A stretch of DNA of 64,000 bases, taken from Halobellus rarus (GTDB lineage Archaea > Halobacteriota > Halobacteria > Halobacteriales > Haloferacaceae). The position numbers were made by a program, and so were the translations under genes. This document shows, in pieces, positions 1 through 9,793 of the stretch (within the stretch, counting starts at the first letter, position 1; every line of letters starts with the position of its first letter). The stretch lies in assembly GCF_024494595.1 (NCBI RefSeq), contig NZ_JANHDI010000009.1, positions 62,001 through 126,000 on the forward strand, given 5' to 3'. The notes beneath the pieces are model-generated. The model had not been told where the DNA came from. It saw only the letters and a list, made by a program, of their open reading frames with translations, and made no database searches.

Positions 1-1
1 C

Positions 2-2002
2 GCCGAACACGTCGCAGTTGTCCTCGACAGTGGAAGCCAGTATTCCTCGCTGGTCGAATCTGCGCTCGAAGCCGCTGAGATCCCATTTTACGGTGGTCCA
101 GAGTTCATCGACGACCCCCACCACAGAGCGTTCGTACGTCTGCTCCGGCTCGGATTCCGGGGTACTGAGACGACCGTAGCCGACGCTACTCCGGTATTGA
201 CTCAGATGGGTATCGATATCCCGATCGACGACCAACACAAACGGTTGGATGCGGTCACCATCCCCGAGATCGAGTGGGTGCAGGAGCTCTGGCAGACGAT
301 CGAGACACGGACGTTTGCGGACGTGCTCGATGCGTACACTGACCACACCGGTGTCGAACTGACGCGCTTCGAGGAGGAATTGCGAACGCTCGGTCTCGCT
401 GACGAACCAATCACCGAGGCAGGTGTCGACCGACTTGCGTACTATCTGCAGACCTACGAGGTACCGATCGATCGGGACAACGGGGGTGTACTGTTGGCCG
501 ACGCGAAATCCTCCGCATATGTGGACCGCCCCGTGGTCTTCCATCTCGGGATGGGACAAGGCTGGACGCATTCGGCGCCACAGCGACCGTGGGTCGATAC
601 CGACACACAGTTCGAACGCTACATCGGGAGCTTCCAGCGCTTGCTTCAGAGTGGCGACCAGCAGTACTATCTCGTCCAAGACACGGCTGGTGGGGAGCCG
701 ATCACGCCCTGTCTGTACTTCGGCGAACTCCTCGAGGCCGACTTCGAGCGGTTCAGCGATCTCGATGCCGTCGAACATCGACGACGACCGCGCTCGAACG
801 ACGGCGGCTTCGATCGTCACTCGTTGGACGTCGCCCCCGAGACGGTCGCGACGATCAGCCAGTCCAGCCTCAACAGCTACGTCAACAGCCCGCGCGACTA
901 CCTCTTCGGGCAACTCCTTGAGACGCCCGACCAGGAACGGTTCGTCGAAGGCAACCTCTTCCACGACTTCGCCGAGTTTTACGTGAATCATCCCGACGTC
1001 ATCGCCGCCGCTGACCTCGACGCTCTCGTGGACGCGATGCTCACCGAGGCTGACCCCTTCGGGTCGCAGGCGGACGAGCCGCTTCGGCGGCGGAAGTACC
1101 GCATCGGGATCGAGATGCTAATGGAGTACTTAGACGACAACGGGCCCGACTCAGAGGGGTTCCTCACAGCTACCTCCGGGTGGGGTGAGAATTTCTTCGC
1201 GACGTATTTCGATGAGCCGGTCGACTCGCCGGTCACCGAGCGCTGGTTCGAAGACCTCTCGCTGGGCGTGAAAGGGAAGATCGATCTGGTGCAAGCGCCG
1301 GATCACCTGCTCGATTACAAAAGCGGACACAAAAAGCGCGCCACCCAGGTCGTAAAGCGGGCGGCAACAGATCCCCCAGCCGACACGCCGAACTTTCAGG
1401 CGGCGCTGTACTTGACCTACTACCGGACGGTCCACCCGGACGAGGAGCTGGAATTCACCTTCTTCCACTTCCTCGATCCGATGGACGATGTGATCGCCGG
1501 GGACGCAGATCTAGATGGTTCGCTCACGACCGTCTCATACTATCCGTTCACGTTCGACGAGTACGTCGGTTCTCGGGACGCCTACGAGACGCTCTTGGAC
1601 GGGTATACTGACTGTCGGGAGACCTTCGACGACCTCGGCTATCAGGCCTACAGCGAGAGTATGGCGCAACTGACGGTCCCCGACACGACCGACCGGGACG
1701 AGCTCCGAGCCTCCGAGTTCGCTGCGGAGTTCACTGCGGCTGTCGAGGCTCGAACGTCCGATGGAATCGATGCCGAGAAGGGGACTGATCAGGCAATCCG
1801 AAAACTCAACGGCGTGCGGCGGCGAGCGTTCTTCCGCGAGGATCTGGATGCCTTCGAGGCGTTCGTCGACGAGCGCCTCGCGGAACTCAACGATCGGCGG
1901 GCGGGCGAGGAACGCTTCCCGGTTGCGGGGCTGGCCGGCGAGCCGAATTACAGACGGATCGACCACCGCGACCTCCTCCTGGAGGGTGAGCACGATGTGT
2001 GA
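2..2002 (+). CDS. AddB/RecB-like PD-(D/E)XK nuclease, 5' end cut by window edge
   Basis: The reading frame is open from base 2, so the gene begins upstream; the visible 666 residues are its C-terminal part. The C-terminal third carries a RecB/Cas4-type nuclease fold: a GNLFHDFAEFY motif, then a conserved D in VKGKIDLV followed by LLDYKSG, the usual metal-binding D...DxK pattern. The upstream segment (ALEAAEIPFYGG) resembles the inactivated helicase-like part of AddB proteins. It overlaps the next gene by 8 bases and shares its strand, so the two are probably translated together and form a two-subunit end-resection enzyme for double-strand break repair. The family assignment rests on motifs; calling it the functional equivalent of AddB is inference. 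Confidence 0.8.
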   Translation, partial: AEHVAVVLDSGSQYSSLVESALEAAEIPFYGGPEFIDDPHHRAFVRLLRLGFRGTETTVADATPVLTQMGIDIPIDDQHKRLDAVTIPEIEWVQELWQTIETRTFADVLDAYTDHTGVELTRFEEELRTLGLADEPITEAGVDRLAYYLQTYEVPIDRDNGGVLLADAKSSAYVDRPVVFHLGMGQGWTHSAPQRPWVDTDTQFERYIGSFQRLLQSGDQQYYLVQDTAGGEPITPCLYFGELLEADFERFSDLDAVEHRRRPRSNDGGFDRHSLDVAPETVATISQSSLNSYVNSPRDYLFGQLLETPDQERFVEGNLFHDFAEFYVNHPDVIAAADLDALVDAMLTEADPFGSQADEPLRRRKYRIGIEMLMEYLDDNGPDSEGFLTATSGWGENFFATYFDEPVDSPVTERWFEDLSLGVKGKIDLVQAPDHLLDYKSGHKKRATQVVKRAATDPPADTPNFQAALYLTYYRTVHPDEELEFTFFHFLDPMDDVIAGDADLDGSLTTVSYYPFTFDEYVGSRDAYETLLDGYTDCRETFDDLGYQAYSESMAQLTVPDTTDRDELRASEFAAEFTAAVEARTSDGIDAEKGTDQAIRKLNGVRRRAFFREDLDAFEAFVDERLAELNDRRAGEERFPVAGLAGEPNYRRIDHRDLLLEGEHDV

Positions 2003-4877
2003 GTCATCGTCGGGGCCGACACCGAACGAGCGCCAACAGGAGCTCATCGAGAGCACCGAAGGACTGTACCTCGTTGATGCCGGCCCTGGAACCGGGAAGA
2101 CGTTCGCGATTACACGCCGCTACGGGACGATCGTCGAACAGCCCGCTGTCGAACCCGAAGACATCCTGCTGGCGACCTTTACGCGGGGGGCTGCCACCGA
2201 GATGAAAGAGCGAATCGTCGATCAGAGCACGTACGCACTCAGCGATCTGGTCGACGCCCCGATTCAGACGTTCCATTCGTACTGTCACGATCTGCTGAAC
2301 GAACACGGCTATGCGGCCCCCACCCATCTCGGCCTCGACGAACGGATCACTGGTTCGACACAGATCATCGATGACGAGTTGATCGAAGCCGAGCGGTTCC
2401 GCGAGTTCCTCAGCGGATTTCGGGATGAGCATCCGGAATACACCGACTTGTATCGGGTGCTCTCGGAGCCTGGCGAACTGCTCGATGTGATCACCGAACT
2501 CGCCTCCAAGGGCATCTTCCCCACAGCTGAGGGGTGGTATCGAGATGGTGAATCCCATCTCGATGGCGACCTCGAGGCGTTCACAGCGCAGTTCGACGCG
2601 GTGAATCAGCCACGCAACGATGGTCGAAAGCAATCGGAGTTACGCGAGGCGCTGAGTGGCTTCGGGCGAACCAAGACCTACCATCCGGAAGCGCCGTCGA
2701 AGTCGGAGCTGCGCGGCGGGCGTGGCACGAAACAACTCGATTCGGCGGTGGCACGGACCGTCTTCGAAGAAGACCGCACCGGCCTCAAAGCGTTCGTCCA
2801 CGACGTCTACGTCGAGTATCTCCAGTTCGCGTTGCGGCGCAACTATCTCACCTTCAGCTTCCTCCAGTTGTTTGCGTTCGTGCTGCTCTGTGAGGACCAG
2901 CGCGTCCGCCAAGCAGCACAGTTCGAGTACGTGATGGTCGATGAGTTCCAGGACACCAGCGAAATCCAGTTCAAACTCGCGCTGCTGGTCTGTGGGACGA
3001 ACAATGTCTGTGCTGTCGGCGATTGGAAACAGAGCATCTACAGCTTCCAGTACGCGGACGTCCGGAACATCCTCAACTTCGAGGATCGGCTGGACCAGTT
3101 TGCTGCCGATCTCAACAAGGATACCGAGCGGGTGGCGTTCGACACCGACGAGCTGACCCGAATCGAACTGGAGGAAAACTACCGATCGACGGAATCAATC
3201 ATCGAGCTCTCCGAGCAGACGCTCACGACGCCCGCCACGAGCGGTGAGGACGTCTCGACGACACTGGATGACGTCGTCGAACTCTCCGCGAACGCCGCCT
3301 TCGATAATACGGTCCTCGAGGGCATCCAACACGAAGACGAACACGAGGCAGTCCTCACGAAGATCCAGGCGATCGTCGGCAACGACGAGTACGCTGTCGA
3401 GGGAGAGGACGGCACGCCACGCCCACCCGAGTGTCAGGATATCGCGGTGTTCACGCGGACGCGGGACTACGGACGGGAACTCCTCGATGTCGCTGCCGAG
3501 TACGACTTCCCGATGGCCTACGATGGCGGGATCGAACTCTTCCGGACCGACCCGGCGAAGCTGTTGTTGGCGTGGCTCCGGATCCTCGAGTCGGATGCCG
3601 ACCGCGGCTGGGTCGTCGTCCTCGAAGAGATCGGGTACACCTTCGACGAGATCGAGCATCTGTTAGAGACGGAATCGTATCCGCCAGCGCCAGTCGCGTT
3701 CCGTGACGACCTACGGGAGCTAGCGTCCGTGGGGGCGGTCACGCGGCGGGTGCTCGACCGCTACGGATACACAGGTGACACGGGGGATGTGCTCCTCCAT
3801 ACGATCCAGTCGGTGTACGATTCGACCACCGTCACCCGCGGCGAGTTGATCCAGTTCATCGAACGCGGCATCGAGACCGGAGCCACGGTCGATATCAGCG
3901 CTAATGCTGGTGCGAATGCAGTGACTGTCCAGACGATCCACGCCGCGAAGGGCCTAGAGTACCCGATCGTCATCCTGGCGAATATGAACGATGGGCGCTT
4001 CCCGCCGCGATCGCGTGGATCGAGCATCATTCAGTACCAGGATCCGGTCGGGCTCCGACAGCGGAAGTGCTATTCGGAGGCAGGTGCCTACCCCCACGTC
4101 TACGATAACTGGCGCCACGACGTCATCCGCCGGTGTCTGCCGCGTGGGTACGATGAAGAACGCCGGTTGCTCTACGTCGCCGTCACCCGGGCCGAGCAAC
4201 ACGTCGTCTTCGCGGCTGGCGACGAGCCCAATACGTTCCTCGAGGAACTCCCGGTCGATGTCGAAACGCTCGATGTAACGGTAGAACCACTCGATCGGAC
4301 GACATCGACAGCCGCAGAACTCCCCTTTGCGATCACGACTCCGGAGGGGCCGATCGGCCACACGCCGCATTCGCTGATGGACGAGACCGTCTTCGAGGAG
4401 ACGGATGAACGATCCGAAGCAAGTGCGGAAGTTGACTCGGAGACCCGCGGGCTCGACTTTGGCTCGCAGGTCCACGAGTTCGCCGAGGCCTATGCGCTTG
4501 GTGATGAGGTGACGCCATCCAATCCCCACGAGCAGCGGATTGTGGAATTCCTTGAGGGGCTCTCGGGTGAGTTGTACGTTGAAGAGCCAGTGACACTCCC
4601 GATCGACGTCGATGGCCACCGCGTTACCATTTCGGGGATCGTCGACTTGGTGCAGGTGACAGCCGAGCACGTGGCGATCGTCGACTACAAGACGGATCGG
4701 ACGCGGCACGCCCAGCCGGAGTACCGCAAGCAGCTCAGCGTGTACTATCACGTCCTCGAGGAGTGGTTCCCCGAGAAGGACGTCACGGCGAGTCTGTTCT
4801 ATACGAGTGATGGGTCCCTGGAGCGGATTGAGCCACTCACGATCGTGGAGCTAGGGGAACTCGTTCGGAATCGGTGA
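1995..4877 (+). CDS. UvrD/AddA-like ATP-dependent helicase-nuclease
   Basis: A 960-residue superfamily 1 helicase. Visible motifs in order: Q motif NERQQEL and Walker A GPGTGKT (about residue 31), motif II VMVDEFQDTS, motif III VGDWKQSIYSFQYADV, motif IV ELEENYRST, motif V TIHAAKGLEYPIVIL and motif VI LLYVAVTRAEQ. The last 150 residues add a RecB-like nuclease module (LDFGSQVHEFAEAY, then GIVDLVQV and IVDYKTD). This helicase-plus-nuclease order is that of AddA/RecB. The start at 1995 is preferred over an earlier in-frame ATG at 1761 because the latter lies deep inside the upstream gene, and the 1995 start gives an 8-base overlap typical of an operon. Role: unwinding and trimming DNA ends for recombination, acting with the upstream nuclease. 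Confidence 0.88.
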   Translation: MCESSSGPTPNERQQELIESTEGLYLVDAGPGTGKTFAITRRYGTIVEQPAVEPEDILLATFTRGAATEMKERIVDQSTYALSDLVDAPIQTFHSYCHDLLNEHGYAAPTHLGLDERITGSTQIIDDELIEAERFREFLSGFRDEHPEYTDLYRVLSEPGELLDVITELASKGIFPTAEGWYRDGESHLDGDLEAFTAQFDAVNQPRNDGRKQSELREALSGFGRTKTYHPEAPSKSELRGGRGTKQLDSAVARTVFEEDRTGLKAFVHDVYVEYLQFALRRNYLTFSFLQLFAFVLLCEDQRVRQAAQFEYVMVDEFQDTSEIQFKLALLVCGTNNVCAVGDWKQSIYSFQYADVRNILNFEDRLDQFAADLNKDTERVAFDTDELTRIELEENYRSTESIIELSEQTLTTPATSGEDVSTTLDDVVELSANAAFDNTVLEGIQHEDEHEAVLTKIQAIVGNDEYAVEGEDGTPRPPECQDIAVFTRTRDYGRELLDVAAEYDFPMAYDGGIELFRTDPAKLLLAWLRILESDADRGWVVVLEEIGYTFDEIEHLLETESYPPAPVAFRDDLRELASVGAVTRRVLDRYGYTGDTGDVLLHTIQSVYDSTTVTRGELIQFIERGIETGATVDISANAGANAVTVQTIHAAKGLEYPIVILANMNDGRFPPRSRGSSIIQYQDPVGLRQRKCYSEAGAYPHVYDNWRHDVIRRCLPRGYDEERRLLYVAVTRAEQHVVFAAGDEPNTFLEELPVDVETLDVTVEPLDRTTSTAAELPFAITTPEGPIGHTPHSLMDETVFEETDERSEASAEVDSETRGLDFGSQVHEFAEAYALGDEVTPSNPHEQRIVEFLEGLSGELYVEEPVTLPIDVDGHRVTISGIVDLVQVTAEHVAIVDYKTDRTRHAQPEYRKQLSVYYHVLEEWFPEKDVTASLFYTSDGSLERIEPLTIVELGELVRNR

Positions 4878-5094
4878 TTGGACAGCCTCATCTGGGTTCG
4901 ACAAACCTCGTATACCAGTCGGCTGTGGGGGCGGGTCTGTCTTATCGCCTCTAAGAAAGGCTAACCTCGGTATCGGAGAAACCGCGCACCTCCGCTATGA
5001 CGCGATCGACCGTCGCTTTGTCGCAGATGGGTCCAGTGGGGCCCCCAAGATGGCGCGATAGCATCCGCGGAGACCCACGAAGGACGGAGGGCGT

Positions 5095-6693
5095 TTACTG
5101 GCCGATCTGACGGCTCCGTCCGATGACGGCGGCGATCAGGAGCATCACTGCGGCGGCGGCAACCCCCAGCGGTGTCCCGCGCGCGATCGTCTCTGGGTGT
5201 GCGCCCACGAAGTCGAGCGTGTACACGGCATTCATCGGACCGAGGTACCACAGCGTGAGAAAGACCACCTCGAACGCTCGCGGCGTGCCGAGCCAGATGC
5301 CGCTGGCGAGTCCCAGCGCCGGAACGAACAGCGCACCGACGAGGACTGCACCAAGGGCTGCGAGCGCACCTGACGTAGCGAGCGTCACGAGGACTCCCCC
5401 AGCGGCTACGATGGCCACGGCGACGCCACCGAGGTAGACGGCGGCGAGTTGCCCGTGCGGGTGTGGCGCGGTGAAGACGAGCTCGGCGGTTCGATAGCGC
5501 TGTTCGCGGACGCCGAGTTCCGACCAGACAGGCAACCCGAGGAGCCACGCGCCCGGCAGGACCAGACCGCGGGCGGCGTCAATTGGTGCGAGCAACCCTC
5601 CGACGACACAACTCCCAACTGCGAGGTACCACCACCAGCGTCGACCGCGCAGGGCCAGTCGGAGCTCGGCGGTCAGAACGCGGAGGTTCGGAACGCCGCT
5701 CGAAGCCGGAGTGACTGACGTCAAATCCACGTCGGACGGCGGTGTCGTGTAACGGTGGCCCGCTTCGGTAGCATCGCTCGCCGAGGCAGCGTCGTCTTGT
5801 GAACTGTCATCGTCGGTAAGTACCCCCGCCAAGCGGTCGGTCAGACCGGGAGACGGCTCGAAACGGTCGAACGCGACGATGGCAACAGCGAGCGTGAGAC
5901 CGGCTGCCGCGAGCGTCGGCGCACGGCTGAGTAGCTCTGTCAGCCCCCAATCGACGCCCTGCCAGACGAACGTTGTCACACTGCCGGGATCGTCGGTGAA
6001 CGCGAACGAGCGGCTCTCGAAGGCCGTGGGATCGGCACTTGCGGCCCGGACCATACTGTTCCGGATGACGGCCAGTCCTGTTGGCCCGTAGGTGAGGCTC
6101 GTGGCCAGCGATGCGGCAGTGAAAAGCGCGATCGCCCCGAAGAAATAGCAGACCGACCCCAGCGTCCCCCTGAGCGGGCGGACTGTCTCGGCGAGTACTG
6201 CAGCGGCGGCGACAAGCGCCATCGCTGGCAGCGTCAGGAAGACGAACGGGGAGGCGAGCGCCCAGAGATCGAACGTCCCAGTGCCGTGAAGCGCGTAGCC
6301 GCCCACCGTCGCCAGCACAAGAAGGGCAGTCACGAGCGACAGTAGCGCGATATAGCCCAGCCATCGACCGACGAGGTACGTGGCGTCACGCACGGGTGAC
6401 GTGGCGACGAGTTCACCGACCCTCGTTTCGCGATCCCGGGTCACCGCGCCCCGAACCAACGCGAAGCCGAACACGAACAGGAGGAATGTCCCCATCGTCG
6501 CGACCATCCCACCGAACCACGCCGCATTCCGGATACCGGTGTACTCTCCGGCGACGACGAGGTGGGTTGTCTCGGAGGTGAGCGTCTGAGCGACCCACGC
6601 GATGAGCAGCGGGACGACGAGGTACCTCGGCGAACGGAGGCGCTGACGCAGGTCCGCGAGTGCAACGTGAACGGCCGCGCGGACGGCGCTCAC
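5095..6693 (-). CDS. ABC-2 type transporter permease, two-module (532 aa)
   Basis: A 532-residue integral membrane protein with about 12 hydrophobic segments in two groups (roughly residues 20-260 and 345-525) separated by an acidic linker (DDDSSQDDAASASDATE). It starts with a cytoplasmic helix rich in charge (VALADLRQRLRSPRYL) followed by the first membrane span, the layout of ABC-2 permeases of drug, lantibiotic or gliding-type exporters. Its ATG overlaps the stop of the ATPase gene in an ATGA junction, so it is the membrane half of that transporter. The internal duplication suggests one polypeptide supplies both permease halves. Substrate unknown; the surrounding CPBP protease genes make a peptide or lipid-like substrate plausible but this is inference. 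Confidence 0.8.
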   Translation of the reverse strand: MSAVRAAVHVALADLRQRLRSPRYLVVPLLIAWVAQTLTSETTHLVVAGEYTGIRNAAWFGGMVATMGTFLLFVFGFALVRGAVTRDRETRVGELVATSPVRDATYLVGRWLGYIALLSLVTALLVLATVGGYALHGTGTFDLWALASPFVFLTLPAMALVAAAAVLAETVRPLRGTLGSVCYFFGAIALFTAASLATSLTYGPTGLAVIRNSMVRAASADPTAFESRSFAFTDDPGSVTTFVWQGVDWGLTELLSRAPTLAAAGLTLAVAIVAFDRFEPSPGLTDRLAGVLTDDDSSQDDAASASDATEAGHRYTTPPSDVDLTSVTPASSGVPNLRVLTAELRLALRGRRWWWYLAVGSCVVGGLLAPIDAARGLVLPGAWLLGLPVWSELGVREQRYRTAELVFTAPHPHGQLAAVYLGGVAVAIVAAGGVLVTLATSGALAALGAVLVGALFVPALGLASGIWLGTPRAFEVVFLTLWYLGPMNAVYTLDFVGAHPETIARGTPLGVAAAAVMLLIAAVIGRSRQIGQ

Positions 6694-7649
6694 GGTGCAC
6701 CACCGGACTCCGACGCGTTTGCTTCCCCGAGCAGATCGAGATATGCCTCTTCGAGCGTCGGCGTCACGGATACGGCACCTTCGGGAGGATCTGTGGCCAC
6801 GATCCGAGCGTGGATGCCGTCGCTCCGCCGCGTCGTCGTACTGATGTGATACTCGGCCTTGAGTGACTGTAGATCGTCGCGCGGGACGACGACCTCCCAG
6901 ACGCGGTTGGCGACGTCCTCGAGCAAGCGTTCCGGCGTCGTATGGGAACGCAGGCGTCCGTCTGCGAGGATGGCCACGCCGCTGGCCGTCGCTTCCACAT
7001 CGGAGACGATATGCGTCGAGAGGATGACGATGCGGTCCTCGCCGAGCGACGAGAGCACGTTCCTGAAGCGGACCCGTTCGGCGGGATCGAGGCCGACAGT
7101 TGGCTCGTCTACGACGAGCAGGTCCGGATCCGTCAAGAGCGCTTGGGCGATGCCGACGCGCTGACGCATCCCGCCGGAGAAGCCGTCGAGCCGACGGTCG
7201 CGCGCATCCTGAAGGTTCGTGAGCTCGAGTAGATCGTCGATCCGCTCGCTGGCGTGCGCTCGGTCAAGACCGCGGATGGCCGCGAGATAGGAGAGAAATT
7301 CCGCTGCAGTGAGATCCGGATAGATGCCGAAGTCCTGCGGGAGGTAGCCGATTCGTTCCCGGACCGCATTCGGGGATGCGACGACGTCCGTGCCGTCGAA
7401 CGTGAGCGTCCCCTCGGTTGGTTCAAGGTACGTCGTGATGACGCGCATCAGCGTGGACTTCCCGGCACCGTTCGGTCCGAGCAGGCCAAGAACGCCTGTG
7501 CCGAGTTCCAGCGACACGTCGCGGACGCCCCAGACGTCGCCGTACTGCTTGCCGACGCCGTCGAGACGGAGTCGTGGGCCATCCTCGTCGTGTGCCGCTG
7601 GTGATTCTTCAGTGGTGACTGTTGCGGCGGGGGATTCAGGGGGGACCAT
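6690..7649 (-). CDS. ABC transporter ATP-binding protein
   Basis: A 319-residue ATPase with Walker A GPNGAGKST, Q-loop YLPQDFG, signature FSGGMRQRVGIAQAL, Walker B LLVVDEPTVGLDP and H-loop STHIV. The N-terminal 30 residues are an acidic, low-complexity halophilic extension. A C-terminal extension of about 80 residues past the H-loop is typical of CcmA/DrrA-like exporter ATPases. The gene leads a two-gene operon with the ABC-2 permease (ATGA overlap). A TATA-like box sits 26-34 bases before the ATG, so the transcript is probably leaderless. It energises export of an unidentified substrate across the cytoplasmic membrane. Confidence 0.9.
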   Translation of the reverse strand: MVPPESPAATVTTEESPAAHDEDGPRLRLDGVGKQYGDVWGVRDVSLELGTGVLGLLGPNGAGKSTLMRVITTYLEPTEGTLTFDGTDVVASPNAVRERIGYLPQDFGIYPDLTAAEFLSYLAAIRGLDRAHASERIDDLLELTNLQDARDRRLDGFSGGMRQRVGIAQALLTDPDLLVVDEPTVGLDPAERVRFRNVLSSLGEDRIVILSTHIVSDVEATASGVAILADGRLRSHTTPERLLEDVANRVWEVVVPRDDLQSLKAEYHISTTTRRSDGIHARIVATDPPEGAVSVTPTLEEAYLDLLGEANASESGGAP

Positions 7650-7674
7650 CGTTCCGAACCTCTGGCTCCCATCT

Positions 7675-7683
7675 ATTATATGT
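7675..7683 (-). promoter_or_regulatory. TATA-like promoter of the ABC operon
   Basis: On the minus strand the AT-rich element CATATAATA lies 26-34 bases upstream of the ATPase start codon. In haloarchaea a TATA box at this spacing places the transcription start at or next to the start codon (leaderless mRNA). The spacing is what I see; promoter activity is inferred. Confidence 0.5.
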
Positions 7684-7827
7684 TGCTAAATTGACTTTAA
7701 AAGGGTCGTGGCGGATCTCGTGTTGGACAACAGAGGGGTGGGGCCGACGCCATCACGCTTCCAGTGAGTCTGCATATTGGTAGTTGAGCGAGCCTACGAT
7801 CGGGCGGAGGTATCGACTCTTGCCATT

Positions 7828-8679
7828 TCAGTCGTCGGATGGGGGTATATCCGCCGCTTGTAGCTTGACAGCGGAGATTAGATTGGAACTTGTCAAATAC
7901 AACACTACGATCGTGAATCCCACCATCGTTGTGTACTCGATGATCCCCACCACGAAGTGCAGTTCAGAGGGTGGGTTGACCGTGAACAACAACGGCGATT
8001 GATTCATCGTTGCGTGGAACAGAGCGACCAGCCATAGATTGTTCGTCAGTACATAAATAAGTCCGAAAGCAAGACCTGAAATCACCAGTACAGACAGTCG
8101 GGCAGCCAACGCTGGGCCAACGCCGTGACCGGACATCAGGAACCAACGCGGGAGGTGGAACAGTGCGAACAGGACAGCCGCGGTACCGGTTCCAGTTGCG
8201 ACTGCACGCCAACCCGTTCCACCAGATTCCGTGATGAGTTTCGACTGGAGATAGCCACGAAATACGAATTCTTCAGGGAGGGCTGTGAACAGCAGAGAGC
8301 TCCCGAATGCCGCGAAATAAAGGACAGGATGTGCGACGACCTTTGAGGATGCAGTCGCAAATCCCGGGATACTTCCCAGAGCAAGGACGTATGTGGTAAG
8401 ATTATACAGAAGCCAGAACGCTCCTACAGCTCCCAGGACCAAGAATAGTGATTGGGAAGACGACAGAATCGAACGTGGAGACACTCCTTCAAATCGATAC
8501 GCTCCAACCCCGATTCCAACAAGCAAGATACCCCAAGCCATCCCCAGAAGCGGTGGGGGCGACCCTCTGCCAGAGATGAGTGCCAGTCCAGACAGGAGAG
8601 CGATTATGACAAAATATGCTGTGACGGGGACCAATAACCCTCGCTTGAACGCGGGAGGGGCTATCTCAGGACGAGCCAT
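7828..8679 (-). CDS. CPBP-family intramembrane metalloprotease (paralogue 1)
   Basis: A polytopic membrane protein with the three CPBP (Abi, Rce1-like) motifs: EEFVFRGY (glutamate pair near residue 136), FALFHLPRWF (histidine near 175) and ALFHATMN (histidine near 222). These E and H residues are the catalytic set of Rce1-type proteases. The ATG at 8679 is chosen rather than 8694 because a TATA-like box (8702-8710) then falls at leaderless spacing. The family includes CAAX-type processing enzymes and, in bacteria, bacteriocin maturation or self-immunity proteins. It lies between two ABC exporter operons and next to a second CPBP gene on the same strand. The actual substrate cannot be read from sequence. 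Confidence 0.87.
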   Translation of the reverse strand: MARPEIAPPAFKRGLLVPVTAYFVIIALLSGLALISGRGSPPPLLGMAWGILLVGIGVGAYRFEGVSPRSILSSSQSLFLVLGAVGAFWLLYNLTTYVLALGSIPGFATASSKVVAHPVLYFAAFGSSLLFTALPEEFVFRGYLQSKLITESGGTGWRAVATGTGTAAVLFALFHLPRWFLMSGHGVGPALAARLSVLVISGLAFGLIYVLTNNLWLVALFHATMNQSPLLFTVNPPSELHFVVGIIEYTTMVGFTIVVLYLTSSNLISAVKLQAADIPPSDD

Positions 8680-8701
8680 CGTTTGGCATTCCAAAGACTT
8701 G

Positions 8702-8710
8702 TTTAAATAT
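8702..8710 (-). promoter_or_regulatory. TATA-like promoter of CPBP gene 1
   Basis: Minus-strand ATATTTAAA lies 23-31 bases upstream of the ATG at 8679 within a very AT-rich 40-base stretch. The spacing fits a leaderless haloarchaeal transcript and supports the shorter start. Confidence 0.5.
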
Positions 8711-8778
8711 TTTCTATATCTTAATTAGTGTGGACTATTTGACTTGAGCTAAGCAATTCGCAGATGCTCTACTCTCGC

Positions 8779-9585
8779 TTATAACGCGACCTGGACGAGT
8801 GAAAGTCCCAGGAGAGGGATGTGGAACGAGGCATGCGCCACCATCGCCGTTTCGAGGCTTCGCTGCCAGTACAGCCAGCCGAACAGGATGCCAGCAATTG
8901 CGTTCAAGAGGACCGTCCGGGCGATTAGTGCGGGAGTGAGACCAACCGACTGTGCGAGCGCTGGGAGGTGCCCTACGCCGAACAGCACGGCCGAGACCAC
9001 GATTGCGGTCCACATAACGCCCGGTCCGGGGCCGTCTGCCTGACGGCCGGTGATGTACCAGCCAACGAATGCAAGCACGGACATGAGCCCGAACCGGAGC
9101 ATGAGCTCCTCGGTGATTCCCCCATAGAGGAATCGGACCGGAGCATACGCGAGAACGGTCGCTACGGTTGGTCTGGTCGCTCCGATTACGGATTGGGGCA
9201 AATCCTGAGCTACGAACGGCATCATCACGGCGTCAAGAATGACGATGAGGGCCCCTCCGAGAATGCCGCTTCCGACGGCCAGTCCGACCTCCTCACGGAG
9301 GCGTTCCCAGATTCCCTTGCCGGCCCCCATCCGGTCGATGAGATACGACCGCAATCCCACCCGCGGTGCTGCGTACGCACCGAGCAGACACGCGACGCCT
9401 AGAAGCAACAAGGGATTAATACCCGACAGAATGGCGAGGAGCGGAAGCGACAGCCCGACCGGGACGGCAGTCGGTGGCGTAGTAACGTAGATGTAGCCGA
9501 CAAGAGCAACGATTCCGGGAACGCCAGCCAGTAGGGTCACGCCGAACCGCTTTCCGAAGGAGACGCCGTACGTTGTGGGCGGCAT
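8779..9585 (-). CDS. CPBP-family intramembrane metalloprotease (paralogue 2)
   Basis: A 268-residue protein with about eight hydrophobic spans. CPBP motifs: TEELMLRF (glutamates 159-160, the R of EExxxR present), LFGVGHLP (His 206) and MVAHASFH (His 251 and 255). Motif 1 lacks the usual GY after the arginine, so it is more divergent than the other copies. A TTTTATC element 22-29 bases before the ATG suggests its own leaderless transcript. It is about 80 bases downstream of nothing obvious on its strand and is followed by CPBP gene 1, so the two may be co-regulated. Function: membrane proteolysis of an unknown, possibly peptide, substrate. Confidence 0.84.
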   Translation of the reverse strand: MPPTTYGVSFGKRFGVTLLAGVPGIVALVGYIYVTTPPTAVPVGLSLPLLAILSGINPLLLLGVACLLGAYAAPRVGLRSYLIDRMGAGKGIWERLREEVGLAVGSGILGGALIVILDAVMMPFVAQDLPQSVIGATRPTVATVLAYAPVRFLYGGITEELMLRFGLMSVLAFVGWYITGRQADGPGPGVMWTAIVVSAVLFGVGHLPALAQSVGLTPALIARTVLLNAIAGILFGWLYWQRSLETAMVAHASFHIPLLGLSLVQVAL

Positions 9586-9793
9586 GGAGACGCTGACTCT
9601 CGGTGCCGATAAAACAGTTGTGTCACCGTCGGCGACAGACGCTCAGTATGCATACGTATGGTTTTGCTGCAGACCACACTCCTGACCGAAATTCACACAC
9701 ATCTGCCGTTTGAACCCTGTAACGATACGTGAAAGCGACCGCGGATGACGACCCCCGAAAGCTCTCTCCAGTTGAGAGTTTCAACAAGGCCAG

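Noticed and set aside
3954-4751. 265-codon minus-strand frame opposite the helicase gene
   Set aside because: Antisense shadow; the helicase-nuclease motifs on the other strand explain the conservation.
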